This document shows, piece by piece, positions 47,705 through 58,781 of a stretch of DNA of 64,000 nt. Numbering within the stretch: the stretch's first letter is position 1; the number at the start of each line of letters is the position of its first letter. The stretch covers positions 22,134,001 to 22,198,000 of the forward strand of contig OU612072.1 in the NCBI GenBank assembly GCA_914767715.1. The letters run 5' to 3'. This stretch comes from Membranipora membranacea (taxonomy: Eukaryota > Bryozoa > Gymnolaemata > Cheilostomatida > Membraniporidae). The translations under genes were made by a program, and so were the position numbers. The notes beneath the pieces are model-generated. The model was not told the origin of the DNA. It saw only the letters and a list, made by a program, of their open reading frames with translations, and made no database searches.

Positions 47705-48560
47705 TAATTGTAGTTAGTGATTTTCTGCGGACAGTTGAAAACAAAACAGCAATTTTCAGGCGACCATCAGGTATTAAGAGGATGGCAGCAACCTCAATGT
47801 CATTTAGTACAAATATAATCGAATAGCAACAATTTGATAACTCTCTTACATAGTTTCATTTTTATTAGGATGACACTGAGTCTCATAAAAAAATCATGTT
47901 ATTGCTTTTAACCTTGTTCGCAACATGGAAGTTGTCAAACTATGTTTAGAGATTGGGTAACTCCCATTTTATTTGACGTTTCGAAGTCATCATGTGTAAT
48001 TTAGTAAAATCTGTGTCGAATATCACTTTCTTCTATCTATTAGTATGCCTCTGGATACTTCTGCCTAAACATTTCAGTTTGTTTATCAAAGATTCTAACC
48101 ATATCTCCAAAGCCGATCTACCGAGGATGTTCAACTGGTTACTTTTGACACAGTCACACAATATCTAACACAATATCTAGATGCTAAACCAAAGGACTGT
48201 TTAAAATCCCTCCCCATTGATTTTAAGGCACCGTTGATACGATATCCCCAACATTACTCATAAACAAACTAATAAAGAACAACCTTCACCCAAACATCAT
48301 CGATTGGATATACAGCTATCTATCACGACGCCAACAATCAGTAATATCATCGGGAAAGAAGTCAGATTCTATCATAACATCTACCGTTAGCTCGCATGTG
48401 GGCTTAGCAGTACATCACAGAATATACATAATATTATTAGATATGCCGACAATACCCTCATATTGGAGTTATCTTAGCTTTGTCTGTTTTGACAACAAAA
48501 ATACAAGAAACAGTGGTTTACAAAAAAATTAGGGCGGTAATGTTTTGATTTTCTTAAAAT
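47705..48560 (+). pseudogene. RKIVDSDLL module and second RT segment
   Basis: Same order as at 43.5 kb. The RT box reads RYADNTLI; stops and small deletions throughout. Confidence 0.6.
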
Positions 48561-49210
48561 TTGGTATGATCAATGAACTCCCTCTTCATTGTTATGATGT
48601 ATCAACACGACAAATAAAGTCAAATAAGTAATGTCAGCGCTTTTTGGTTTCTCAACAGAGCAGTGCAAAAAAATTAAGGCTGTAATGTTTTCTTTTTTTT
48701 TGCAAGATTAGATGATGTATCAACGCGACAAAAAAGGTCATAATAAGTAATGTTCTTCTTTTAAGGTGCTGTCTGTACATTTGTTAAATCCGTTTTATCA
48801 ACCAAAGACAGAAATGTTGTATAGCTACTATAGGTTTCTCAACAGAGCAACTCAAAAATTTGTTGCATTTTAGCAGTCACTACCCATCACTAAAACAGGG
48901 AAATAAAAAAACCTAAATAATTTTCAGAATTTATGATGACTGTCTTTGACAAAAATTTAGAAACACTTTTTATTTGTTGGGCAATTGAGCGCATGACTAG
49001 TTCTCAAAATTAGAGGACCCTGGGAAATCATTTGACAGTTTTAAGTGATGACACGACTCCCAATCAATTTAATATTTATATTCATGTTTGTTTTGCTGCT
49101 TGTGGGTTTTAGTGATTTTTAAAGATAAATTTCATATACCTTGACCAAAATGATGATAACAGTAGGATAAAGATGAGTATACTGAGGTATCAGCCAAAGA
49201 GTGTCATTAC
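48561..49210. repeat. Intron block, duplicated at 49.61-50.05 kb
   Basis: The tract from gggctgtaatgtttt through ctgtctgtaca(t/c)ttgttaaatc to gcatgacta occurs here and again at 49611-50050. The right end (tttaagtgatgacacgactc ... gtgtcattac) also matches the sequence directly 3' of the 46.39-kb exon, so the exon plus its 3' intron was duplicated together. Confidence 0.6.
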
Positions 49211-49357
49211 CTTTCAGGTATCTTAGTCAGCTGACAGCCTCCCAGTTTCAGTATCTCCAGATTAGTTAGTGCTGACAATTTCTGACTCAGCTGATCATCT
49301 CTACTTAGATTGTTAATGTATAAGTCCAGCTCCTTGAGCGATGTCATCTTAGCAATT
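49211..49357 (-). CDS. LRR exon of the RasGEF-LRR gene
   Basis: 147 nt, phase 2/2, acceptor ttttttcag, donor gtaatg. Repeats AKMTSLKELDLYINNLSRDD and LEILKLGGCQLTKIPE. In phase with the exons at 50655 and 46391. Confidence 0.87.
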
Positions 49358-50049
49358 CTGAAAAAAAAAAATGATTTCCACATTAGTCACTGTCTTATAC
49401 ACCATTTTTTTGCGGTCAGTTCAGAGTCACTCTGAATTCTCCCCCAGACAGAATCTTCCTAAAACGGAGTGTATTTTCATGTTTGATCCATTATTCTCTT
49501 GTATTAAGTTTGAACTGATAGGAGAGAAACTCTGAATGCTGGAAAATGGACCAAACTTGGTAATTCGTCTTACATCGTCAAATAAGGGGCTTTGGCTGTC
49601 TCGACAACAAAAATACATAAAACAGGTTTTTACAAAAAGATTAGGGCTGTAATGTTTTAGTTTTTTTTTGCAAGATTTGTTGATGTATCAACACAACAAA
49701 AAAGGTCATAATAAGTAATGTTGCCTTTTAGGGTGCTGTCTGTACACTTGTTAAATCTATTTTATCAACCAAAGACAGAAATGTTGTATAGCTACTATAG
49801 ATTTCTCAACAGAGCAATGCAAAAAAGCTGTTGCATATTAGCGTTCTCTACCCAACACTAAAACAAAGACAACAAAAACCTAAATATCCTTCAGTGTTAA
49901 TGATGACTGTCCTCGACGAAAATTGAAAATCACTTTTCATTTGTTGGGCAATTAAACGCATGACTAAATCTAAAAAAAGTAGAGAACCCTGAGAAATCAT
50001 TGGACAGTTTTAAGTGATAAGATGACTCCCAATCAATTTAACATTCTGA

Positions 50050-50640
50050 CATATGTTTTTTTTGCTGCATACAGAAATTTTGAACTATGGAACAGCACTG
50101 CATTAATACTGCTTCTACCTTATGTACATGGTGATGTTCGTGAGCTGTAATGACATGAGTCATCACCGTTTTAAAAATCTATCTATGATCATTTTTTAAT
50201 ATCTCACTATTTATTATAGATCAATTTCACATAATAATCAGCTTGAATACAAATACATAATCACCCTAACATACCTCATTATATGTGATGGTACTCTGTA
50301 AATTTTGAATAATTATCAAAACACAAAAGACATGACTATCACTACCTTACTGAGGCCTGACTGGCGTATAGTAATACAATCAAATCGGCCAATAATCTAT
50401 ACCTCTCAGATTATCTCAAATTGTCATAATTACTTTAGTAAGTTATGCCATTAGCTTTATAGGCTCAGTTTGAAATTTTACTGATATTGTTATATACAAC
50501 ATTAAGACAACTTAAATAGCTACACAGAATATGTACCATTGTTAGTTTAATAGGAGCTTACAGATGGCCTGTATTATATAATATTTATAGTCATTAGTAT
50601 ATAATGTGACGATATGGTAATCTTACATCCTGCTTATATT
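50050..50640. other. Intron, nothing recognised
   Basis: AT-rich intron between LRR exons. I see no repeat family or conserved structure. Confidence 0.4.
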
Positions 50641-50654
50641 GATGATATATTTAC

Positions 50655-50792
50655 CTCTCAGGTATCTTAGTCAGATTACAGGAGGTCAGTCTTAGAGATA
50701 CCAGATCTGTCAGTGTGGATAGACACTGATTTAGCTCATCACTTCTACTCCCGTGAACCCACAGATGCCTCAGTGATGTCATCTCTGATAAT
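50655..50792 (-). CDS. First LRR exon of the RasGEF-LRR gene
   Basis: 138 nt (46 codons), three codons shorter than the other LRR exons but still phase 2/2. Acceptor atgttatag, donor gtaaat. Repeats SEMTSLRHLWVHGSRSDELN and LVSLRLTSCNLTKIPE. It lacks the NNLS.DDQ string, so it is the divergent N-terminal member of the array. Confidence 0.85.
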
Positions 50793-51040
50793 CTATAACA
50801 TACCAATACGGATATACATACTTCAAGTATGTCAATCGCATTAGAGCCTACACTATAACCTCACATCAATTTTTCTACCCTTGGAGAATGGTGACTAACA
50901 TGGTTTGATCAAACTCTGCATGCAAACTTGGTACTGATATTAACAGTAAAGTCAGCATTACTCTGAAGGGGGAATATGTGAGAAATTATTTTGGATCTAT
51001 AAAATTAAAATCAGTTTGATAAAAATCTGAGCTCACTAAC

Positions 51041-51296
51041 CTCAGGCTTTTGAGGCTATTTTCATACATATCACGCAGCAACAGATATTTCACTGATTTA
51101 GATAGCCTCTCTGATAACTCTGCAGGTACATCACCAAAAAAGTATAAAGCTATCTGACCAGCTGAAGCTGTCCCTCTCTCCAGCTCTACTAGAGGCAGAT
51201 ATCTACGGCTGAGCACTAATCGCCCCAAGGTTTGTCCCCGTTCATCAGGATCATCCCAGTTACTGTCACCCTGCTCCTCCCAAGCCACATCGTATC
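51041..51296 (-). CDS. Linker/LRR N-cap exon of the RasGEF-LRR gene
   Basis: 256 nt, acceptor gattattacag, donor gttagt, entering in phase 1 and leaving in phase 2, which match its neighbours. Encodes YDVAWEEQGDSNWDDPDERG, LGRLVLSRRYLPLVELERG, GQIALYFFGDVPAELSERLS and KSVKYLLLRDMYENSLKSLR. No named domain is obvious. The last part has leucine spacing resembling an LRR N-terminal cap and leads directly into the first LRR exon. Codons look normal and there are no stops. Confidence 0.8.
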
Positions 51297-51309
51297 CTGT
51301 AATAATCAG

Positions 51310-52055
51310 AAGCAAAATGATAAAATCGTCATGAATGAACCTTTGAAATAAAGGGAATATTATTATTATGTTTTAAGTGAAGATTCTCAACATTCATTAT
51401 CTAAATGTTGTAAAAATTTTTAAATCTGGAACAAATACTACATGCATTATACACACATGGCATCAGCTAATGATTCCATCCCACAAAGTATAGTTATATA
51501 ATTTGCTGAAGAGATTATTCTTGTGAAAATAGTTTGCAATGAGCAACGCAATTTACTACCAAAATTGATGTTCAATTTGGAGTTGTGTACTCTTGTTGTA
51601 TCAATAGTCAACCGAAAACTCTCTCTTTAAAAAAAGGATTTTGGCTGTTAGCCTATTTTTGCAATAAGCAGGAGTGAAGGTTGAAATAAAGACCAAGACT
51701 GTGTGCACTGTTTTTTTGCCAATATCCTCCCAGTATCATCTCATATCAATAATATGATGGTTCATAGCATCACAGTGAAGCTCTTCATAGTGTGGTTGAA
51801 GAGATTTACTTGTTAGATCATAATGTTGCTGATGCAGTCACACATCCTCGAGATTCTAGTTGTTGTGGAACTGGTATACAGTAGATGAGACCTCAGTCCG
51901 TAGACTGTCAAAAAAACTAGGTCAGTACCCTAAACTCTTTCAGACTTCGAACCAACTAATCAGCGAAAGCAATGAACATTACGGACACCTTATGAGGCCA
52001 TGTACACAATTTGATATGCTGTATTCACCCTTTAAATGCTGAATCAATCTCAGAA
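51310..52055. other. Intron, nothing recognised
   Basis: AT-rich intron between the 52061 and 51296 exons. A short plus-strand frame (51860-52042) has no support. Confidence 0.4.
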
Positions 52056-52060
52056 CTCAC

Positions 52061-52152
52061 TTTTGTGTGTGCTAAGATTTCCCTCTTCTCTGCCTTGCTC
52101 CATGATTGAAAGCTGCAAGTTGTGGGATTCACAGGACAGCTTTGGCAGCAAT
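52061..52152 (-). CDS. Probable linker exon of the RasGEF-LRR gene
   Basis: 92 nt, acceptor tttaacttcag, donor gtgagt. Encodes LPKLSCESHNLQLSIMEQGR and EEGNLSTHK. It ends in phase 1, exactly what the next exon (51296) needs, giving THK|R|YDVAWEE. No domain assigned. Confidence 0.6.
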
Positions 52153-52169
52153 CTGAAGTTAAAGAAACA

Positions 52170-53040
52170 ATTATTATGAATGCCATTTCTATGGTGTAAT
52201 CTGTTTGGCTTTCTAAATGCGTAATTCCGGTCAGGTTGTCACAAGTGCCCAGATGTCTCATGACTTTGAAATAATGGTTAGCTATATTTCAATACTAATT
52301 CGGTGTATCACTCACTCTACTTAGTCCTCTATTCCAATCACCATGTAGTAAGCGCCTAACTAATTCAATTTGAAACTAAAACTACCCGTCACCATGCCCT
52401 GAATGCCTAAGTATGTTTGGTCTCAGTTTACCCTATAAGTGAAAGTTGGTTTTAAACTAATTTTGATTTACTTTGTTTGTTTGTTTACAGGTCGTGTGGG
52501 TTAATGGTGATTTCCTGTCTTCACAGTACAGTGTGCAACCTTTATTCTCTAAAGAATACTTTACAACACTACTGCTAGAACTCATCTCATATCTATAACT
52601 TTAAAGTCCTTGAGTTTTGTTTAATTTTGTATCATTTGGTTAAAGTTAATTTTCCATGTCTAGTGACCTGAGATGAACCCTTGGTTCTAATTCCTAACCT
52701 TTTCAAGATTATTGAAAACAATAACAGACAATAATAGATAATTAATTGACAGCTTATTGTGTCAATTTGATAAATGACAAATGTGTTTAACCCTTGAATT
52801 TTGCACTCAAGATCCATCAATCATAATTAGTTGACACAAGCTCAGTACAGTTCACTTATTAATAATAAATCATTGGAGAATAAGGATATACTTCAATATG
52901 GTGTTGTGTAAGTGATCATTGCACATTCGGAAGAAAATATGGCTGCTCTTATACCCTAAGGTAATTATAAAACGTGATGTTTTTTATGATGATTACATAA
53001 GAAAATGTCATCTGACAGAATGCTTCTTCTTCAACTGGCT
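52170..53040. other. Intron, nothing recognised
   Basis: AT-rich. It contains ctttgtttgtttgtttacag at about 52472-52491 on the plus strand, which resembles an acceptor, but I see no following exon. Confidence 0.35.
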
Positions 53041-53045
53041 ATGTA

Positions 53046-53410
53046 CCGTAATCCCTCACCTATAGATCGGGACTTATAAGTGAAGGCGGCTATAAGAGAG
53101 TAGTATATAGACGCGACTATCATTTGAAGCATTATTATATTTAGTTTGGACCAAAACTTCTTACAATCACCGAAGAGCTCAGTGGTAGAGCGTTCGACTT
53201 GTAAGCATGGAGTTGTGAGTTCGAAACCCACTGAGGGCAGTTTTTTCATAAAACTACTTAGTTCATTTGTAGTGAGTGTAGTGTCGTGAGTGTCTTAGAG
53301 CGGTGGGGTGTCTTATAGCTGTGGGGTGTCTTATAGCTGGAGCATTTTTATTTTTTCTGAGGGGGGTGATTCACTTATAAGTCCGGTGACTTATAGGTGA
53401 GGGATTACGG
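53046..53410. mobile_element. TIR MITE with TA target duplication, carrying a tRNA-like segment
   Basis: Imperfect terminal inverted repeats of about 40 bp: ccgtaatccctcacctata at the left, with its inverse ending gggattacgg at the right, and cggacttataagtgaa inside both. TA flanks on each side suggest Tc1/mariner-type mobilisation. Inside are a tRNA-like sequence and a repeated ggtgtcttatagctg. Confidence 0.75.
53168..53240 (+). ncRNA. tRNA-like (Thr-like) sequence inside a MITE
   Basis: Box A GAGCTCAGTGGTAGAGC forms a D stem (GCTC/GAGC), anticodon-loop-like CTTGTAA (anticodon TGT), and box B GAGTTCGAAACCC. The acceptor and anticodon stems pair poorly, so this is a tRNA pseudogene or SINE-like head, not a working tRNA gene. 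Confidence 0.55.
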
Positions 53411-53788
53411 TAATATCAGAATAGTTTGTATACAAAGGGCTGTCTATCTGCAAAAAAATGAACAGTCCTCTGATAAGCTGAAATTGTAATACCACAATTT
53501 GCCATAAATCATTAAATAAACAGCTCAATTAAACATCATCACCTCCCAGGTCATTATTAGATGATCGTAACATATCTGGTCTATAGCACTGCAATGTGTG
53601 ATTTCACAGCATTAGCCTATAATTAAAAACACCACTGGTAGTAGCTAATGAGTTAAAATTCATCGATTCAAGATGAATTCAAGGTAAATTATGACAGGCA
53701 CTAAATATTGACATCTTTTCTCACATCCCTGGTATGTCTAGACAAAGTTTGTCCATTTTCCTGCATTCAGAGTTCCTCCAGAACAAGT

Positions 53789-53934
53789 GGTCACGCCACG
53801 GGTTACGCCGCGGGTCACGCAACAGATCACTCCGCGGGTCACGCCGCGAGTCACGACGCCGGTCACGCCACCGGTCACGCCGCCTGTCACGCCGCAGGTC
53901 ACGCCGTGTGTCACGACACTGGTCACGCCTGCGG
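53789..53934. repeat. 12-bp GC-rich minisatellite
   Basis: About 12 units of ggtcacgccgcg with variation at the last third. Because 12 is a multiple of three, several frames on both strands are open and give artefactual proteins (GHATGHAA..., GVTGGVTGGV...). It lies in an intron of the RasGEF-LRR gene. Confidence 0.9.
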
Positions 53935-54132
53935 TGAAATCAGTGAGAGGGAGCAACTGGAGTGCAGGCAATTAAATTAAACTTGATCTATGGTAGATCT
54001 GAAAACCAGCAGCAATAGCTCGTTAAACGTATCTACCCCTCACCCCACACTTTCTTACCTAGAGAAAACTTGTTTTCAGAATGATTTCACTTAACTTACC
54101 TAAACAGATAATTGAGGATTAAATCCTTTTAC

Positions 54133-54210
54133 AGTATAAAGGTGGGCCCCTGTGATCCCTCAGGTAAACCTTTTGAGATTATCTTCAATCTGTTCTCCTG
54201 AGACAGTAAT
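54133..54210 (-). CDS. Tentative exon of the RasGEF-LRR gene
   Basis: 78 nt with acceptor atattttacag and donor gtaaaa, phase 2/2. Encodes LLSQENRLKIISKGLPEGSQ then GPTFI. Joining to the 52152 exon is in phase. Another donor (gtttac) inside it is possible. No clear match to the conserved C-terminal half of the CDC25 domain. Confidence 0.4.
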
Positions 54211-54423
54211 CTGTAAAATATTTGCAAATTAATATTCATAGTTTCATTATATTACTACAAGGGGTCCCAGCAATGGGCCATGTAAGGCCAATAACCCTAA
54301 CACGTACGCTGTGTTTCATAGGGTGGCAATGGTGGATTGGAATGTGCTGTGGGATGAGAAAACAGATAATAGTGAATAGCAGGCTTTCTAATTAGCGCCA
54401 TCGACCCATTCTTTTTTGGGGAT

Positions 54424-54514
54424 GGTGAGATGGCGCAATCGGTTAGCGCGCTTGCTATTCACTGCCAGGCGATTAGTGCCGCAGGAGTTGTGGGTTCGAG
54501 TCCCACTGGGGGAG
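54424..54514 (+). repeat. tRNA-like SINE head
   Basis: Box A TGGCGCAATCGGTTAGCGC and box B GTGGGTTCGAGTCCCAC with a long variable region. The T stem is perfect, but the acceptor stem does not pair. The reverse strand gives the typical false protein (GTRTHNSCGTNRLA) seen when tRNA-like DNA is translated. Confidence 0.55.
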
Positions 54515-54599
54515 CTTTCATTGTTGATTGTTCCAGCCCCCAGCACCCTCGGGTGTATACCTCTCCTTCTTAAACATGTCAGGCCACAAAGCAAGTATT

Positions 54600-56265
54600 A
54601 GTTAATCATAAGAAAATCTAATAGCCTAATATACCAATAGACCATGAGATCACAAGGATTAGCCAATAAAAACAAACACACCTGTTAATTACTATTATAT
54701 AACAGATATATCCCATCGCAAAGCAGTGGAAAAGACTTAGGAAGGTGCAGCATATGTGAATAAAACACCTATTACAAAGAGTCATTTTTTCATATTTTGT
54801 TCCGTCAAACTGATATCTTGCTGCTTTGGTTTGTCCTTGAATATTGTGCAGAAATAAGAAGCTATTCTTTTGTAAACTGACCGGATTATCTAACTAATTT
54901 CACCGCCCGTTAAATCCATATTAGGTCAACATATTGCTAGATTTAGATCCATGCAGTGACAGCGGCCAGAGTTACATCAGATTGATGATTCATACATTCC
55001 TTTAGATATCAACGCAATAACTAATTGCACCTTTTGGTTTTTAGATTGAGGAGGAAAGTCACTTCCCGCTAAGAATGGTATGTAGTACAAAACAGTAATA
55101 ATGATATTTTAAAGCGTTACCAGATGTTGATTTCCTGGTCAGAAAAGAAGTTTCTTTGTGTCCTCTTTGGGTCTCAACACCGAAGAGAAGACTGCTGATT
55201 GTTTGTACTGCGTTTAATCTGTTCACTTTGTGAAGAGAGATTTAGATCAACAGCAGAAAAAGCGCGCTAAAAGTATCTATCGCTACACCCCACAAACCCC
55301 ACACCCCCCTCGCCCACACCCCACACCCCTAATCATAGCACTAAGTTATAATATACAGATCAGTATATATAAACCCAATGCTATTCTTTGCTGCATCCTC
55401 AAGTATTCAAACATAATTGCATACCGAGACACCGGTCATGGCCAACCTCCGGCAAATTATTCAAATGTGAATGTGGCCGAATATGTTTTTTTGTTCGGCC
55501 AGCTACACCCTTACCACAGAGAAAAGTTGAAACACACTCACTCGTCTGGTTCAAAAATTGGCGTACACTACATTCTGTATTGTCACATCTGAAATTCAGG
55601 AAAATTCTAGTTGTTGCTCTATTGCAGTAAATCAGAACTACTTGTAAAGTTCATGGATGAGGCAGGTCAAAAAGACGGTTGCACAAAAATTAGTGCATCT
55701 AATTGGAATACTCCCAAAAACCGTGGCCAATCCCAAAAAGTCCCCTAATCGTCAATCCTACTACATGGGTGGCAAGGTGCGATAACCAGAAAGTCTAGCC
55801 CTAAACTCAATGACCTTTTTTAGGGCTACCCATTATGAGTAAGGTGACTGTTCACAACTTACATGAATGCATGACATCATCAGATTTGCTGGAACAAATC
55901 ACTCAGGTGGCAGAAACTCTGGTGAACTACCAGTCTACTAACAGATTGTGTCATCTGTAAGTCCCAAAAAGGGGATAAGTTGATGATGTTCATTAGCTAG
56001 CAGGGTCAAAACACTCATACGCCATCCTCATATCCTTACACAGACCTTACAGTTATTGCGGACCTTATAATCTCCACCCCTACCCTCCAGGTTTGTCCGC
56101 CATTAATGTCAAGTAGGTATACATAACTGAATTAGTAGGTAGAGACCAGTATATCAAAAACACACATTACTCTGACCAAAAACAACAGCTAATGAGACCA
56201 TGAGTAGTAAGCAGAAAGAATATGACAAGACTAAAATATGTCAGCAGAAGCATTAAAATAAAATC
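54600..56265. other. Intron, nothing firmly recognised
   Basis: A C-rich tract (ccccacaaaccccacacccc, about 55287-55329) lies in a 120-codon plus frame (55230-55592) for which I see no domain. The missing part of the RasGEF core was sought here and not found by eye. Confidence 0.35.
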
Positions 56266-56269
56266 TCAC

Positions 56270-56393
56270 CTCAGGTTATTGATTCCTTCACAGATTATAT
56301 TCTGTCATCTTCCTAGCAGATCAGACATTTTATGTTCCTGCTCTCGCTTCCTATGTAGGTGTATCTCTTTACTCAATCCACTACTAAGCAATC
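56270..56393 (-). CDS. Tentative RasGEF exon with an in-frame TGA
   Basis: 124 nt, acceptor ctttatacag, donor gtgaga. Encodes LLSSGLSKEIHLHRKREQEH and KMSDLLGR, then TGA, then QNIICEGINNLR. The first half could fit the helix after the SALxSxPVxRL motif in CDC25 domains. It leaves in phase 2, matching the 54210 exon, but needs a phase-1 donor upstream while the 57748 exon ends in phase 0, so an exon is missing or this one is wrong. The TGA may mark decay, a sequencing error or a false exon. Confidence 0.3.
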
Positions 56394-56399
56394 CTGTAT

Positions 56400-57740
56400 A
56401 AAGTTTACCATTAGTATATGGCGTGATCCTTGTTGACTTTAGATAAGATAAGCGGTAGCATTGTGCAGAATGGTACAATCCATTTATGAAGATAACCCTA
56501 CTTCATCATGTAATATTGACCATAAAATCACACTAAAATTGATAATTCTAGGTTAAAAGCTTCTAAGCGTCAAACCAAGGCCAATGTAAGGCCTCATCCT
56601 TTGCAAACAGCAACGCAAAACTTCCAAAAAAAATGCTAGCATTTGCATAGTTTATGAGTATTGTATTGGTATCTGTTTTGAATAATTTTAGAATGAGCGT
56701 TGGCTGGGCCGAAACTCGACCGGATTTAACGTAGCTGGTAGCTTAGAGGCGTAGACTGGTATGAAAGTCTAAAATCCTGGAATGAACCAAGAAAGTACTG
56801 GATTGAACGTAGATCACAAGGTATATAGAATCAATGACAGTGCAACTCCCTAAAATAGTTGAGTAAATTGATGATGATCATTCACAGAGGCACTCGCATC
56901 GGTTTATCATGATGGTGACCTAATTTCTGATGGCTAGATGGAAACCAAACAGTCATCTAGTGTAGAAAATGAAATGGTAATTAAGTGCAATTAATTAATC
57001 GTAGTTTAATGTCATTTATGAAACTTCATTTTTGTAATGGTAATTGTGACAGTGCACAAGTTTGTCCTGCGCGCTGTCCACCAGTCGTCATTTAAAGTGG
57101 ACGACAACCACAACAACATTTTGATATTTGATGCGTAATGGTGTACTACTTCTAAATTTAGATGTTATAAATAAATGTTGAATTTGAAAATTTTAATTAT
57201 TTCAATTACAAACTCTCTTTCACCATTTTGTTTCAGTAACACATATACCGGTACTCTCCAAATAAATATATTATTGGAAAAAAATTATGATATAAAATAA
57301 TTTTTTCCAGAATCGAAGCAGTTATCTTTTGTTGTGTCATTCAAAGTTATTATTATTATTATCTTTATTACTAACCATTGGAAGCAGACTAAAAATTAGC
57401 AGCGACCCTTATAGGGTTTTTGTAGAAAAAGAGGAGGCATCCTGGGTATAAAAAGTGAAATATAAAAACTGATCAGTTTAGTTTATTCTTTATAATTAAT
57501 ACAGCCAGCATTGCTATACTTCATTAGTACTGTGCTCGCTCTCAGAGCAGAGCTACACTTGGTGTCTGTCTGGCGTTGTTTTAGTCTGGCTGATCGGCGT
57601 AGAGTAGAAGGGATTGGCTGTAGCAGTTTGTTGTTGCAGTGTGCTGGGTTTCCGACTTTTCTAGCGTAATCAGTACATGATTTATCTAAAATCGTGGCGA
57701 GCGAGATGATGTTAAGAGCAGACAGGCGCTCTTCATAGTC
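56400..57740. other. Intron, nothing firmly recognised
   Basis: Contains a short (tat)n microsatellite near 57348. A plus-strand gggtataaaaag at about 57446 is TATA-like but leads to no gene. Confidence 0.35.
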
Positions 57741-57747
57741 GACTAAC

Positions 57748-57813
57748 CGGAGCCGAGTCCAGAGCGCTCAGTAACGCCAGCAGTGAGTTAAAGTTGTTGT
57801 GTTTCCGTAAATG
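57748..57813 (-). CDS. RasGEF (CDC25) core exon
   Basis: 66 nt, phase 0/0, acceptor gcttattcag (ending just above 57813), donor gttagt after 57748. Encodes HLRK then HNNFNSLLALLSALDSAP, the hallmark LNNFN..xAIxSALxSxP helix of CDC25 exchange domains. Joins the 58782 exon as FVHILK|HLRKHNN in phase. The following residues expected (V.RL..TW) were not located. Confidence 0.88.
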
Positions 57814-58483
57814 CTGAATAAGATTAAAATTTAATTACGCAAGGCACAGTCACTTGATTGAAGTTGAGTACTTGAACATAACAGGCAATTATTACAAAGA
57901 GAATTGGCTAAGCAAAAACGTTAGTGAGTCTATGCAAACATGGTTGTTATCATTTTACAACCGTGATCTTGTTCAAATTTTGAAAGAGTAGATACTGAGC
58001 TATTTGCCAGCCACACAATGGTTTTTCATCTGTTGCAACCAAAGATTTAAAATACTAGTAGTTGATGCAACTGTTTCGCTTTGAAGGTTTGCTTCGTAAT
58101 AATTGCCAGTGTGTTTCTACCTTTTGTCACAGAGATCACTAAATGTGACACTCTCATAAAAACATAATGGGCAGGCGTGTCTCACTACATGATGAGCACT
58201 CCATTGGAGCATCTTGTTTTTGAATCACCCTACCCTAGAGGAAAAGCTCGCGTTTAGCAAGAGCTCTGATAGCTAACCCTAAATCTAGCTAACATTGACT
58301 CACCCTCTTTACTTTATATCAAATCCCACCTCAAGTAGCCAAAATAATTGGTAGCCAAAATTAAGTCACTCTTAATCTAGCTAAACCAAACTCTAGCTAA
58401 CATTCCCCCCCCACCCTCCATTTGTTGATTCTCTACACATGGTCCAAGCTCACAACCGGCTGTGTTTAACTGTTCCATATTTT

Positions 58484-58688
58484 AAGGCTAATGGACAAGG
58501 AATGGACTGAGAGACTAATGGATCTCAGATTTGGAATCTCCATGCCTCATTACTTTACTGTGCTGCTATCCAGTGTTGAGATATAGGTAGCGATGCCTGG
58601 TGCATGTAAAAACGCAATGTAATGAAGCGTAGAGATTCTACATTTGGCATCCATGAGTCTCTCAACCCATTCCTTGTCCATTAGCCTT
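58484..58688. mobile_element. Foldback MITE in an intron
   Basis: Arms of about 70 bp in inverted orientation start aaggctaatggacaaggaat and contain gagagact.atggat and aatctc.a.gc.tcattac. The spacer is about 65 bp. No coding capacity. Confidence 0.7.
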
Positions 58689-58781
58689 GGTCATTTAAGC
58701 CATAAAAAATAGAATATATAATTGATTCCTATTCGCAAATCTACGCTGATAAAATGATAAAATCTCTCCCTACACACTCAC

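Noticed and set aside
51860-52042. Plus-strand ORF LWNWYTVDETSVRRLSKK
   Set aside because: It lies in an intron of the minus-strand gene and has no domain or splice context.
53031-53249. Protein with VGFELTTPCLQVERSTTELFG
   Set aside because: Reverse-strand translation of the tRNA-like sequence at 53168-53240.
53708-53980. His/Ala/Gly-rich or Val/Thr/Gly-rich repeat protein
   Set aside because: Several frames on both strands are open because the repeat is 12 bp. There are no splice or start signals.
54388-54594. Protein with GTRTHNSCGTNRLA
   Set aside because: This is the reverse translation of a tRNA-like SINE head, a common annotation artefact.
55230-55592. 120-codon plus ORF
   Set aside because: A low-complexity proline/histidine start and no recognisable domain; the overlapping frame 55388-55630 is equally open, which suggests chance.
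57440-57480. Plus-strand promoter (gggtataaaaag)
   Set aside because: No downstream plus-strand gene; it lies within an intron of the minus-strand gene.
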